From contig CAYRQP010000012.1 in NCBI GenBank assembly GCA_964426545.1, positions 1 to 62,150 on the forward strand: 62,150 nucleotides of DNA, written 5' to 3'. Shown one piece after another: positions 50,352-58,272 of this stretch. The notes under the pieces are model-generated. The model saw nothing but the letters and a program-made list of their open reading frames with translations, did no database searches and was not told the origin of the DNA. The stretch's first letter is position 1. Each line of letters opens with the position of its first letter. Both the position numbers and the translations under genes were made by a program. The DNA is from CAYRQP01 sp964426545. Lineage in GTDB: Bacteria; Fermentibacterota; Fermentibacteria; Fermentibacterales; JCC-6.

Positions 50352-50921
50352 TTAACGCCCTTTTCTTATTTCATCACGAATGCACCGAAAGATGACATGT
50401 GACAGCATCATGTGAATATCTTCTATCTGCTGCATATCATTAGAGGGTACTACAATAGCTTCTTTGACAATCGCTGCAGCATCTCCTCCGCTGAATCCGG
50501 AAAAGAGAATTGAAACTGCATCTGCATTGTTTGCAATATGAAATGCATTGATGACATTCGGACTCATTCCGCTTCCTGATAACCCGATTACCACATCTCC
50601 TTTCTGCACGAAGTTTATTAACTGTTCTCCGAAGGTGTTCGTATAATCCGTGTCATTGGCCCAGGCAGTCAGAAGCGGCATGTTCTCTGCAAGCGACAAG
50701 GCTTTGAGCCTTGGCATTCCCGGGGTTGCAGTACCTTTTGCAAGGTCACACACAAAATGACTTGCAGTGGATGAACCACCTCCATTGCCAAACACGAAGA
50801 CGGTGTTTCCACTCCTGTAGCAGGCGAGGATAATCTCTGTTATTCTGCTTATCTTTTCGGGGGGAATATTCATAACCAGTTTGCTTACCTGATCCAGATA
50901 TGTCTGAATATTTTCAATCAT
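50352..50921 (-). CDS. gmhA: Phosphoheptose isomerase (sedoheptulose-7-phosphate isomerase, SIS domain)
   Basis: 189 aa. SIS fold with VFVFGNGGGSSTASHFVCDL, TNTFGEQLINFVQKGDVVIG, LSGSGMSPNVINAF and the C-terminal HMMLSHVIFRCI. Family GmhA converts sedoheptulose 7-phosphate to heptose 7-phosphate for LPS core or S-layer glycan. It lies six bases after a nucleotidyltransferase gene of the heptose type on the same strand, which supports the heptose assignment. The kinase and phosphatase steps are not in the window. Confidence 0.87.
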   Translation of the reverse strand: MIENIQTYLDQVSKLVMNIPPEKISRITEIILACYRSGNTVFVFGNGGGSSTASHFVCDLAKGTATPGMPRLKALSLAENMPLLTAWANDTDYTNTFGEQLINFVQKGDVVIGLSGSGMSPNVINAFHIANNADAVSILFSGFSGGDAAAIVKEAIVVPSNDMQQIEDIHMMLSHVIFRCIRDEIRKGR

Positions 50922-50926
50922 TGATT

Positions 50927-51901
50927 TCAGACCTCCAATCCCAGGATCTTTATGTATTTGTCATCTAAAATTGTTCTTTCAGGCACACGTGTACCGGGAA
51001 GAACAAGTGTATTCTTCAATCGGCTTCCGATTCCAATCTCTGCACCTTTCAGTATAACACAGTTTTCAAGGGAAGTCCCGGGTTCTATGGAAGTATTCTG
51101 TTCAGTCCATAATGTACCTTCCACCTCTGTGTCCTGCGGAAGCGGTTTTCCCTGCAGAAATACGCAGGAATCGAAAGGCGGAGAAATCGTAGGTGTAATG
51201 GTGCCGTCCAGCATGTCATGGCATGCAAGCAGGTAATCCTCCAGCGTTCCGCAGTCTCGTGTGTAACCAACGATAACCTCTGCTGCCATAATTCTATTCT
51301 CTGCAAGGAGACCGGGAAACACATCCAGTCCGAAATCAGCAGGCATGTCGACTTTGAGATTTTCAACAGCCGAACTCCTGCATGCATAGATACCTGAATT
51401 TGCCAGGTTAGTGCGGCAGAGTTCCGGTGGCGGCTTCTCATCGAATGCTTTGATGATACCGCTGGGGTTGGTTATCACAAGTCCTTTTCTTTCGGGGTGT
51501 CCAGTAGGAGAGAGAGCAATTGTAACTTCTGCCCCGGATTCCCTGTGAAGAGAAAGAAGGGGAGAAAGCGGCTGCCTTGTGATATTGTCTCCGTATATAA
51601 CACAGAATTCGTCACCCAGAAGAGGAAGAGCTTTCCTTACCGCTCCGGCGGTACCGAGAGGTTCCGGTTCATCCTGAAAGTGAATTTCCATGGGTATTTC
51701 AAGCGAATCGATGTGTCTCCTGAGTGTTTCAGAGCGGTAGGAACCATTGATGACAACCGATGTAATTCCTTGAGTTGAGAGATGTCCGAGTATGTCATCG
51801 AGAAGAGTTACACCTGCAATGCTGATAAGGGGTTTTGGTATCCTGTCAGTCAGGGGGCGCAGGCGGGTGCCGTATCCCGCGCATAGAATGATAGCCTTCA
51901 C
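50927..51901 (-). CDS. Sugar-phosphate nucleotidyltransferase (HddC/RfbA-like)
   Basis: 324 aa, GTG start at 51901 overlapping the upstream methyltransferase stop. KAIILCAGYGTRLRPLTDRI followed by PKPLISIAG is the nucleotide-binding loop; FCVIYGDNITRQPL is the metal site; the C-terminus (FLQGKPLP.. to LKNTLVLPGTRV) is a left-handed beta-helix. Next to gmhA it is probably the enzyme that activates heptose 1-phosphate, but glucose- or mannose-1-phosphate transferases look similar. Confidence 0.82.
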   Translation of the reverse strand: MKAIILCAGYGTRLRPLTDRIPKPLISIAGVTLLDDILGHLSTQGITSVVINGSYRSETLRRHIDSLEIPMEIHFQDEPEPLGTAGAVRKALPLLGDEFCVIYGDNITRQPLSPLLSLHRESGAEVTIALSPTGHPERKGLVITNPSGIIKAFDEKPPPELCRTNLANSGIYACRSSAVENLKVDMPADFGLDVFPGLLAENRIMAAEVIVGYTRDCGTLEDYLLACHDMLDGTITPTISPPFDSCVFLQGKPLPQDTEVEGTLWTEQNTSIEPGTSLENCVILKGAEIGIGSRLKNTLVLPGTRVPERTILDDKYIKILGLEV

Positions 51902-52833
51902 TGTTTACCCTTCGGTGTAGAGTATCTGATAATACCGTTGCCTTGTCCCGTGAACTTCGCCAGTTTATACAGTAGATGTCGAGTTCCGCACCTGAAGTAG
52001 AGGAAACGGAATGCCTTTTCAATGAAATTACCCTTGATTGCAGGCGGGGATTCGAGATTACGAATCGCTCCGTAATTGCCTGATTGTCTTGCTGTAATTC
52101 TGAATCCGCCCTTTTTAAGTACAGATTCAAGTGTCTTCGGCTGGAAGAAATACAGATGTGCCGGTACGGCATCCGGTTCTATTGTTCCAGCTTTCATGCC
52201 TTGCAGAAGCGCTTCGAAGATCTCCTCCCAATGGTAAAGTTCCCAGGGGCACTGAACGACAAGAGTACCTCCAGGAGACAGTATTCTGCTGATTTCATGC
52301 AAGGTGTCGAAAGGGCGGTGAAGATGTTCGAGGACATCGAGGAGCAGGACGACATCGAAGCTGTTTTCGGGGAAATCAGCAGATTTTACCGTGCCTGTGT
52401 GCACATTGAGATTGAGAGTGTCTCTGGCATAAGCAGAGGACAACGGGCTTACTTCGACCCCGGTCACCTTCCAGTCTTTTTTCGAAAGATAATCGAGAAG
52501 AAAACCGTGTGCACAGCCAACTTCCAGAAGATTGAGTCCGGCAGAATGCTTCAGGAGGTCTCTGTGTCGCCTTTGGAATATTCTCATGAAAGTTGTCTTA
52601 TATTTGAGAAACAGCTCCTCGTATCCGCTATATCCGACATCACCGTCATCGTAGTAGGATTTTGCATACATCTCTGTGAGAGCATCTTCAGCTGGTCTTT
52701 CCCGGAGATAAACGAGCCCGCAGTTTCTGCATCGTACTACAGGCCAGCTTCTTATCGTACTCAGAAGTACTGCATCATCCGACCTGCACAGAATACAGTC
52801 AACTTCTTCACGCGGGAAGTTTTTCCAGTCCAC
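51898..52833 (-). CDS. Zinc-ribbon class I SAM-dependent methyltransferase
   Basis: 311 aa, GTG start at 52833. N-terminal zinc ribbon C13/C16 and C35/C38 (CILC, CRNCGLVYL), then a Methyltransf_23-type domain with GLNLLEVGCAHGFLLDYLSK, DVVLLDVLEHLHRPFDTLHE and LSPGGTLVVQCPWE. This architecture is frequent in LPS and polysaccharide gene clusters. First gene of the methyltransferase-nucleotidyltransferase-gmhA operon, suggesting sugar or lipid modification; acceptor unknown. Confidence 0.85.
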   Translation of the reverse strand: MDWKNFPREEVDCILCRSDDAVLLSTIRSWPVVRCRNCGLVYLRERPAEDALTEMYAKSYYDDGDVGYSGYEELFLKYKTTFMRIFQRRHRDLLKHSAGLNLLEVGCAHGFLLDYLSKKDWKVTGVEVSPLSSAYARDTLNLNVHTGTVKSADFPENSFDVVLLLDVLEHLHRPFDTLHEISRILSPGGTLVVQCPWELYHWEEIFEALLQGMKAGTIEPDAVPAHLYFFQPKTLESVLKKGGFRITARQSGNYGAIRNLESPPAIKGNFIEKAFRFLYFRCGTRHLLYKLAKFTGQGNGIIRYSTPKGKQ

Positions 52834-52964
52834 GGCACTCCCTTATGTTTACTTTCATTTCACTAAAACCTCCCCCTTGACAACACGCGCTTTTTGGAGG
52901 AAAATAACACTGTCTGTCAAGTCCATCCCCCTGAATCCCTGCAAATGCAGTATTTAGAGGGGGG

Positions 52965-52988
52965 TTGACATTTGTCAAGCCCTTGACA
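52965..52988. promoter_or_regulatory. Overlapping TTGACA/TGTCAAG palindromes upstream of the sigma factor gene
   Basis: TTGACA-TT-TGTCAA (52965-52978) and TGTCAAG-CC-CTTGACA (52973-52988) share one arm. More copies of the half-site lie at 52877-52882 and 52915-52920. The 263-base divergent gap also separates the methyltransferase operon. The motif may be an operator, or stacked -35 boxes of the sigma-factor promoter. Confidence 0.5.
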
Positions 52989-53096
52989 GATTTGAGTGTT
53001 ACTGCCGATTTTAAATAATAATATTGGAATCGGCACTTTCTTCAGCAATATAACAAGCACAAGTATATATGTCTCGTAAGTCGGAAGGATGACAGT

Positions 53097-53945
53097 TTGG
53101 CAACAAAAAGAACAGAAGGAAGATCTCTGGAATTGTATCTCAGAGAGATTGGAACCAAGGAAACTCTTACATCAGCAAAAGAGGCAGAACTTGCCAAACT
53201 GATAAGAGAGGGCAATCAGGAAGCACTGAATGAACTCACAGAAGCAAATCTGCGGTTTGTGGTGAGTATCGCAAAGCAGTATGCGAATCAGGGTGTTGCA
53301 CTCGAAGACCTTATCAACGAAGGCAATGTCGGGCTTATCCGAGCTGCAAAGGGATTCGATGAGAAGAAAGGATGCAGGTTCATCACTTATGCAGTCTGGT
53401 GGATTCGTCAGGCAATCCTGCAGGCTCTTGCAGAGCAGTCGAGAATTGTTCGGCTTCCTCTGAACCGTGTCGGAGAACTCTATAAGATGGGCAGAGCTGC
53501 CAGGGAACTGGGACATGAACTCGGACGCAGACCTACCACCAATGAAATTGCCGACGAACTCGATGCCTCACGCGGAGAAGTCGAAGCGATGATGTCCATT
53601 CACAGTACACACCTTTCACTCGACAGCCCGGTCTATGAAGGCAGCGACAAAACATTTCAGGAAATGATATCAAATGAAGATGAAGTTCAGCCTGATGAGG
53701 CAGTTGCAAAGACAGCGATGGAGTCAAGTGTTGAAGTCATGCTTGAGATTCTGGATCAGCGGGAACGGACCATCATTCAGCTATTTTTCGGAATAAACAC
53801 AGACCGCCGGCATACACTAGCTGAGATCGGAAGAACAATGGGAATCAGCAGGGAACGTGTCAGGCAGCTTAAAAACAGAGCAATAGCAAAACTGAACGAA
53901 AAGAATAGCGACGAACTCCTCCTTCTTTACCTCAAAAATAGGTGA
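53097..53945 (+). CDS. rpoD: Primary-type RNA polymerase sigma factor (short RpoD/SigA)
   Basis: 282 aa, TTG start at 53097 with GGAAGGA seven bases upstream. Region 1.2 (SLELYLREIG), region 2 with LRFVVSIAKQYANQGVALED, LINEGNVGLIRAAKGFD and FITYAVWWIRQAI (2.4), region 3 and region 4 with LAEIGRTMGISRERVRQLKN (4.2 helix-turn-helix). Region 1.1 and the large non-conserved insert are missing, as in Bacteroidetes primary sigma factors of about 287 aa. An M23 peptidase gene follows after four bases. Confidence 0.92.
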   Translation: MATKRTEGRSLELYLREIGTKETLTSAKEAELAKLIREGNQEALNELTEANLRFVVSIAKQYANQGVALEDLINEGNVGLIRAAKGFDEKKGCRFITYAVWWIRQAILQALAEQSRIVRLPLNRVGELYKMGRAARELGHELGRRPTTNEIADELDASRGEVEAMMSIHSTHLSLDSPVYEGSDKTFQEMISNEDEVQPDEAVAKTAMESSVEVMLEILDQRERTIIQLFFGINTDRRHTLAEIGRTMGISRERVRQLKNRAIAKLNEKNSDELLLLYLKNR

Positions 53946-53949
53946 ATAT

Positions 53950-54858
53950 ATGCCATTGGGTACATTGCACTGGATTCCTTCAAGACCCGGGAAAAACCGT
54001 AAACCGATTAAGGTCACCAGACACAAACTTAGGATCGTGTTGTTTCTTCTGGCAATTCTTCTTGCAGGATTGATTGCTGTATCGTTTATCATCGGGTACC
54101 GAATAAGCAATTCCGACCGCAATGCTGTACTGAGCGGGGAATTGACCATTATGCAGGGTGAGTACTTTCAACTGCTCCAGAGAGTCGATGACCTCTCGAG
54201 GAATCTGGTTGATGTTGCAGAGCGTGAGGAACAGGTACTTGTAGCGGGAGCAGGTTTAAATATCGATTTCTCACACCTGATTCCCTTCGAAAGCGGTAAT
54301 GTCCAACCACCGGGCGAAGAACTCTTCTGTTATATCGATGATATCGAGTTGAAACTGCTTCTGGCAGAGAGACTCGTTGAAGCAGAGCTGCTCTCATATG
54401 ATTCTCTTCTTACTTTGTTTGTCGATTCCCGTGAGGAGCTTGCTCACATTCCTTCCATTTGGCCGGCTGACGGTAATTTCGTCAGTGATTTCGGTGCAAG
54501 GATAGACCCATTCACAGGTGCAGTTCGCTACCATAAGGGAATTGACATAGCTGCATCCAGGGGCACACCTATTTACGCTCCCGCTGACGGTGAAGTGATC
54601 TTTGCAGGCTGGACAGGCGGCTGGGGCAGGAATGTAGTAATCCGCCATACAGAGAGCCTCTCCACAAGATATGCACACTGCAATGAAATCTGTACAGTTG
54701 TAGGACAGGATGTCAAAAGGGGAGACCTGATTGCCAAAATAGGTAGCACGGGAAGAAGTGTAGCACCACATCTGCATTATGAGGTATTAATCGACGACTA
54801 CCAGGTAGATCCTGAAGATTTCATAATACGGGCCGGACCGAATGAATCTGCATTCTAA
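53950..54858 (+). CDS. M23-family (LytM) peptidoglycan endopeptidase
   Basis: 302 aa. One N-terminal membrane helix (about 26-48) leaves the rest in the periplasm; a helical segment (about 60-100) precedes the peptidase. Zinc ligands H195 and D199 in YHKGIDIAASRGTPIYAPAD and H276 in PHLHYEV are all present (H274 is the second catalytic His), so it should be active or at least metal-binding. Family role: cleavage of peptide crosslinks during growth or division, or activation of amidases. Co-transcribed with the sigma factor by position. Confidence 0.88.
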   Translation: MPLGTLHWIPSRPGKNRKPIKVTRHKLRIVLFLLAILLAGLIAVSFIIGYRISNSDRNAVLSGELTIMQGEYFQLLQRVDDLSRNLVDVAEREEQVLVAGAGLNIDFSHLIPFESGNVQPPGEELFCYIDDIELKLLLAERLVEAELLSYDSLLTLFVDSREELAHIPSIWPADGNFVSDFGARIDPFTGAVRYHKGIDIAASRGTPIYAPADGEVIFAGWTGGWGRNVVIRHTESLSTRYAHCNEICTVVGQDVKRGDLIAKIGSTGRSVAPHLHYEVLIDDYQVDPEDFIIRAGPNESAF

Positions 54859-54896
54859 TTCGCACATACCAGCACCCATCTACTACAACGCCACAT

Positions 54897-55349
54897 ATGC
54901 AGGTTAAAATCGAAACCAATGAGAAATCTGCACGTAGAATCATGGTGAGTGCGTGTCTCTGCGGAGTTTCCTGCCGGTATGACGGAGATTCCTCCTGCCG
55001 TGAGAGATTCCGCATTCTGCTTGAAAAAGACGACTGTATCCCATTCTGCCCGGAAGTACTGGGGGGGCTTACTACACCGCGGCCGCCTGCAGTTATCAGT
55101 TCAGGTGACGGGTTCTCAGTTCTCGATGGTGAAGCGGGAGTCATTTACAGGGATATCGATGGCGATGTCTCTGCAGAATTCATCAAAGGGGCTGAAGCTG
55201 CACTACGGCTTGCGAGGATAATCCAGCCACCGAAGATCTATCTCAAAGAGAGAAGCCCGTCATGCGGGGTATACAATGGGAAAGGAACTCCCGGAGTGAC
55301 TGCTGCTTCTCTCATTCGAAACGGCTTTGCCGTGGAGCCGGTCGAATGA
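54897..55349 (+). CDS. DUF523 family protein
   Basis: 150 aa; the ATG at 54942 is an alternative start and neither has a strong site. Conserved blocks: MVSACLCGVSCRYDG, PFCPEVLGGLTTPRPPAVI and LKERSPSCGVYNG, with Cys residues in each that may bind a metal. The family is widespread and of unknown function (YbbK-like), sometimes fused to DUF1722. Its stop overlaps the next methyltransferase gene. Confidence 0.88.
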   Translation: MQVKIETNEKSARRIMVSACLCGVSCRYDGDSSCRERFRILLEKDDCIPFCPEVLGGLTTPRPPAVISSGDGFSVLDGEAGVIYRDIDGDVSAEFIKGAEAALRLARIIQPPKIYLKERSPSCGVYNGKGTPGVTAASLIRNGFAVEPVE

Positions 55350-56107
55350 AAGACGAGATTTCTCTCTGGGATGATTACGGCAGGTTCTTTGTAACGGAAG
55401 AGGACATTGTTTTCTCAAGAGACTTATCCGAAGATAAGTTCTACAGGGACTTCACGGAAGTACATACGGTGGACTGTGTGGAACTCGGTGCCGGCCACGG
55501 CAGATTAAGGCAGTGTCTGAAGACAAAAGGCATCTTCATTGGACTCGATTCTTCCGAAACCATGCTTTCCCTTTGGAGAGAAGAAGATCAGACTGACTCG
55601 TTCCGGGTGCAGTCGCTTGCTCAGAATATCCCGCTTGCAGAGAATAGTGTAGATACTGTGATATTTCCCTATAATGGAATTCACTGCATTCCGCTCCGCT
55701 TCGAAAGACAGAAAGTGCTGCGGGAGTCCTTCAGGGTCCTGAAACCCGGGGGAGTATTTCTTATGGAAGCATGCCCTGCGTTCAACAGGAGACAGGAAGA
55801 AACCGATGTTGTCAGATATGACCATCACTGGAATGAGACTTCCCTGAAACTGACAGAGACAATCGAAAGAGACAATGAAAAAGGGACTATTACGTTCTAT
55901 ATGACATATTCGGGAGGGGAAGTGAAAAGCAGCGAATGCGCCTGCATCGAGATGACTTTGCAGATAATCTCAAGAGAAGAACTGCTGGCTGACACTGAAA
56001 GTTCAGGAATGCAGATAGTTGATGTTTGGGGAGATTATGACCTTTCGGAGTGGGATGAGGAAATGTCCCCGCGGTTTCTTGTTCATGCTGTGAAAAGCAG
56101 TAGATGA
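55346..56107 (+). CDS. Class I SAM-dependent methyltransferase
   Basis: 253 aa from the ATG at 55346, overlapping the DUF523 stop as ATGA. VDCVELGAGHGRLRQCL is SAM motif I, IGLDSSETML motif II, SVDTVIFPYNGIHCI motif IV and LKPGGVFLMEA motif V. Small-molecule type (Methyltransf_11/25-like). Substrate unknown; the neighbour DUF523 gives no strong clue. Confidence 0.85.
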   Translation: MKDEISLWDDYGRFFVTEEDIVFSRDLSEDKFYRDFTEVHTVDCVELGAGHGRLRQCLKTKGIFIGLDSSETMLSLWREEDQTDSFRVQSLAQNIPLAENSVDTVIFPYNGIHCIPLRFERQKVLRESFRVLKPGGVFLMEACPAFNRRQEETDVVRYDHHWNETSLKLTETIERDNEKGTITFYMTYSGGEVKSSECACIEMTLQIISREELLADTESSGMQIVDVWGDYDLSEWDEEMSPRFLVHAVKSSR

Positions 56108-56180
56108 AAGACTTACATTGAATCAATTATAGTTTATATTTCACCTGTACCGGAAACACAAATGAAAAGGAGGAGATTCT

Positions 56181-57374
56181 GTGAAACGAACTGTTGTGAC
56201 AATGCCGGGTGACGGCATAGGCGGTGTGGTTCTCGAAGAAACGCGGAGAGTGCTGGAAGCAGCCGGTTTCGAAGCTGATTATGTTCATGCCGACATCGGA
56301 TGGGAATTCTGGAAAAGCGAAGGCAACCCGCTTCCACAGAGAACAATCGATATTCTCGCAAAGCACAAACTTGCACTCTTCGGTGCAATAACATCGAAAC
56401 CCAAAGACCTCGCAGATGCCGAACTGGCACCTGAACTACGCAGAAAAGGACTTGTTTACTACAGCCCTATCGTAGCCATGAGACAGCATTTCAATCTCGA
56501 TATCTGTATGCGTCCCTGCAAGGCATTCAAGGGGAATCCGCTGAATTTCATCCGCAGGGGAGCCGGAGACACAATTGAAGAACCGGCTGTGGATACCGTG
56601 ATTTTTCGTCAGAATACCGAAGGTCTTTACGGCGGTGTAGAGTGGACAAACCCGCCTGATAATGTATATGACACTCTCATGACACACAAGAAATTCGAAA
56701 AGAATTTCTCGCATGTGCCAAAGAAAGACCTCGCTGTCTCGACACGAATATTTTCAAGAAACGCATGCAGGAGAATACTCGAATCTGCATTCGAGTATGC
56801 AAAGGAATTCGGCTACAGCAATGTCACAATCTGTGAAAAGCCCAATGTCATTCGCGAGACAAGCGGAATGATGCGGGAAGAAGGACGGAAGATATCTGAA
56901 AAGTATCCCGACATCGACCTCTGGGAGACAAACATCGACGCTCAGATGATGTGGCTCACGAAGAACCCCGAAGATTATGGATGCATCGTCTCGGGTAATA
57001 TGTTCGGTGACATTGTTTCCGATGGATTTGCGGGGCTTGTGGGTGGACTTGGTTTTGCCTGCAGTGCAAACATCGGTGAAGAAGTTGCAGTATTCGAACC
57101 CACGCACGGCTCAGCTCCCAAATATGCGGATTACGAACGCTCCATAGTCAATCCCATAGCGATGGTTCTTTCCGCCTGTATGATGCTCGACCACATTGGC
57201 GAAAAAGAGATGGCAAAGAACATACGCACCGCAGTTGAAACTGTGATAGATGAGGGCAAAGTGCGCACCTATGACATGATGAAAATGAAGGGTTCACAAA
57301 GTGCTCTGGATAATGGAGCCGCAGGAACGGCGGAAATGGCAGATGCGATTATTGAAGCACTGGAGAGGAGTTAA
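56181..57374 (+). CDS. NAD-type isocitrate/isopropylmalate dehydrogenase family enzyme
   Basis: 397 aa. Beta-decarboxylating dehydrogenase: VVTMPGDGIGGVVLEETRRV, FRQNTEGLYGGVEW, CEKPNVIRETSGMM, GNMFGDIVSDGFAGLVGG and FEPTHGSAPKYADY. The region after LNFIRRGAG does not carry the Ser of the E. coli-type IDH loop. It differs strongly from the icd product encoded at 14818 and lacks its Cys-rich insert. NAD-dependent isocitrate dehydrogenase is the best guess; homoisocitrate, isopropylmalate or tartrate dehydrogenase are possible. GGAGG precedes the ATG, and the HD gene follows after two bases. Confidence 0.85.
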   Translation: MKRTVVTMPGDGIGGVVLEETRRVLEAAGFEADYVHADIGWEFWKSEGNPLPQRTIDILAKHKLALFGAITSKPKDLADAELAPELRRKGLVYYSPIVAMRQHFNLDICMRPCKAFKGNPLNFIRRGAGDTIEEPAVDTVIFRQNTEGLYGGVEWTNPPDNVYDTLMTHKKFEKNFSHVPKKDLAVSTRIFSRNACRRILESAFEYAKEFGYSNVTICEKPNVIRETSGMMREEGRKISEKYPDIDLWETNIDAQMMWLTKNPEDYGCIVSGNMFGDIVSDGFAGLVGGLGFACSANIGEEVAVFEPTHGSAPKYADYERSIVNPIAMVLSACMMLDHIGEKEMAKNIRTAVETVIDEGKVRTYDMMKMKGSQSALDNGAAGTAEMADAIIEALERS

Positions 57375-57376
57375 CG

Positions 57377-57943
57377 TTGAGAGAGAAAATAGAAGAACTA
57401 TTTGAAGCCCAACTAATTGATATTTACGATCCGGTTCTGTGCAAGAAGACAGTCGATGTATGGACTGAAGCCGCAGTCGAAGGTGGTTGGAAGCCGGATG
57501 AACTCGAGAGTATTCCTTTCACGCTTCTTACCGAGACATACGGAATCAACCTGATTCAGCATACGATTGCTGTGACAGATGGTGCACTTCGGCTTGCAGC
57601 GGCAATAGAAGATGCAAGTGAAACTCCTTATGAGATAGACCATGACCTGCTTGCTGCCGGCGGACTTTTACATGATGTCGGAAAACTGCTTGAGATTGAG
57701 AAGTATGAAGGCGGATATAGAAAGAGCCATCACGGCAAATGTGCCAGGCACCCTATATCGGGGGCTATCCTTGCATCGAAACATGATATGCCGTTGGAGA
57801 TTGTAAACATCATCGGATGTCATGCGAAAGAGGGTGACGGTCGCCCGCAGCGAATAGAAACAGTCCTGATTCACCAGGCAGACTTCGCGACCTTCAACCC
57901 GTTGGTGATGCTGGCGAAGGGGTTGCTGATAGTAGGGACATGA
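57377..57943 (+). CDS. HD-domain metal-dependent phosphohydrolase-like protein
   Basis: 188 aa, TTG start at 57377 with GGAG eight bases upstream. HD motifs: H62 in QHTIAVTDGALRLA, H99-D100 in GGLLHDVGKLLEIEKY, and a His-rich segment KSHHGKCARHPISG plus CHAKEGDG. Family members hydrolyse nucleotides or phosphomonoesters. The stop codon TGA and last residues are supplied by a repeat element (GGGACATGATTT..) that begins near 57931, so the native C-terminus may have been slightly changed by its arrival. Coupled to the IDH-family gene. Confidence 0.82.
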   Translation: MREKIEELFEAQLIDIYDPVLCKKTVDVWTEAAVEGGWKPDELESIPFTLLTETYGINLIQHTIAVTDGALRLAAAIEDASETPYEIDHDLLAAGGLLHDVGKLLEIEKYEGGYRKSHHGKCARHPISGAILASKHDMPLEIVNIIGCHAKEGDGRPQRIETVLIHQADFATFNPLVMLAKGLLIVGT

Positions 57944-58249
57944 TTTCTTCGTGTCCCGTTATCGCACCACCCTTCACTTCCCCCACTTTTGACAAAAGAG
58001 GAATAAGATGAAGTACGGCACTGGTATTTTTATTCTTTTTTGATATATTTCCGACCATCAAGGGGTAAATTGTAGTAGGGACATGATTTTTTCGTGTCCC
58101 GTTTAAAGGGTGCTTAGTCGTGTTCTGTTAAGAGACCAAGTACTAGACTTTGTATATTTATTCCGTTTCATTTTTACGAATGGCGGTGTGACTTTCGGGA
58201 CACGAAGAAATCATGTCCATAGCATGATGATATGAAGTTACGATACTGA
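57931..58249. repeat. Composite palindromic repeats filling the HD-C25 intergenic space
   Basis: 57936-57958 (GGACATGATTTC..TCCCG) is repeated with one change at 58079-58101 and in exact reverse complement at 58196-58218. A CGCACCACC box (57963-57971) follows the first copy, and its inverted counterpart GGCGGTGTGA (58182-58191) precedes the third. The core GAATAAGATGAAGTACGGCACTG lies at 58001-58023, with a degenerate copy (GATATGAAGTTACGATACTG) near 58229. No gene is seen between 57944 and 58272. Confidence 0.8.
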
Positions 58250-58272
58250 TGTTAGAGAAAGAAGAGGAAATT

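Noticed and set aside
52084..52866. 260-aa plus-strand reading frame
   Set aside because: Antisense to the zinc-ribbon methyltransferase, which has clear SAM motifs.
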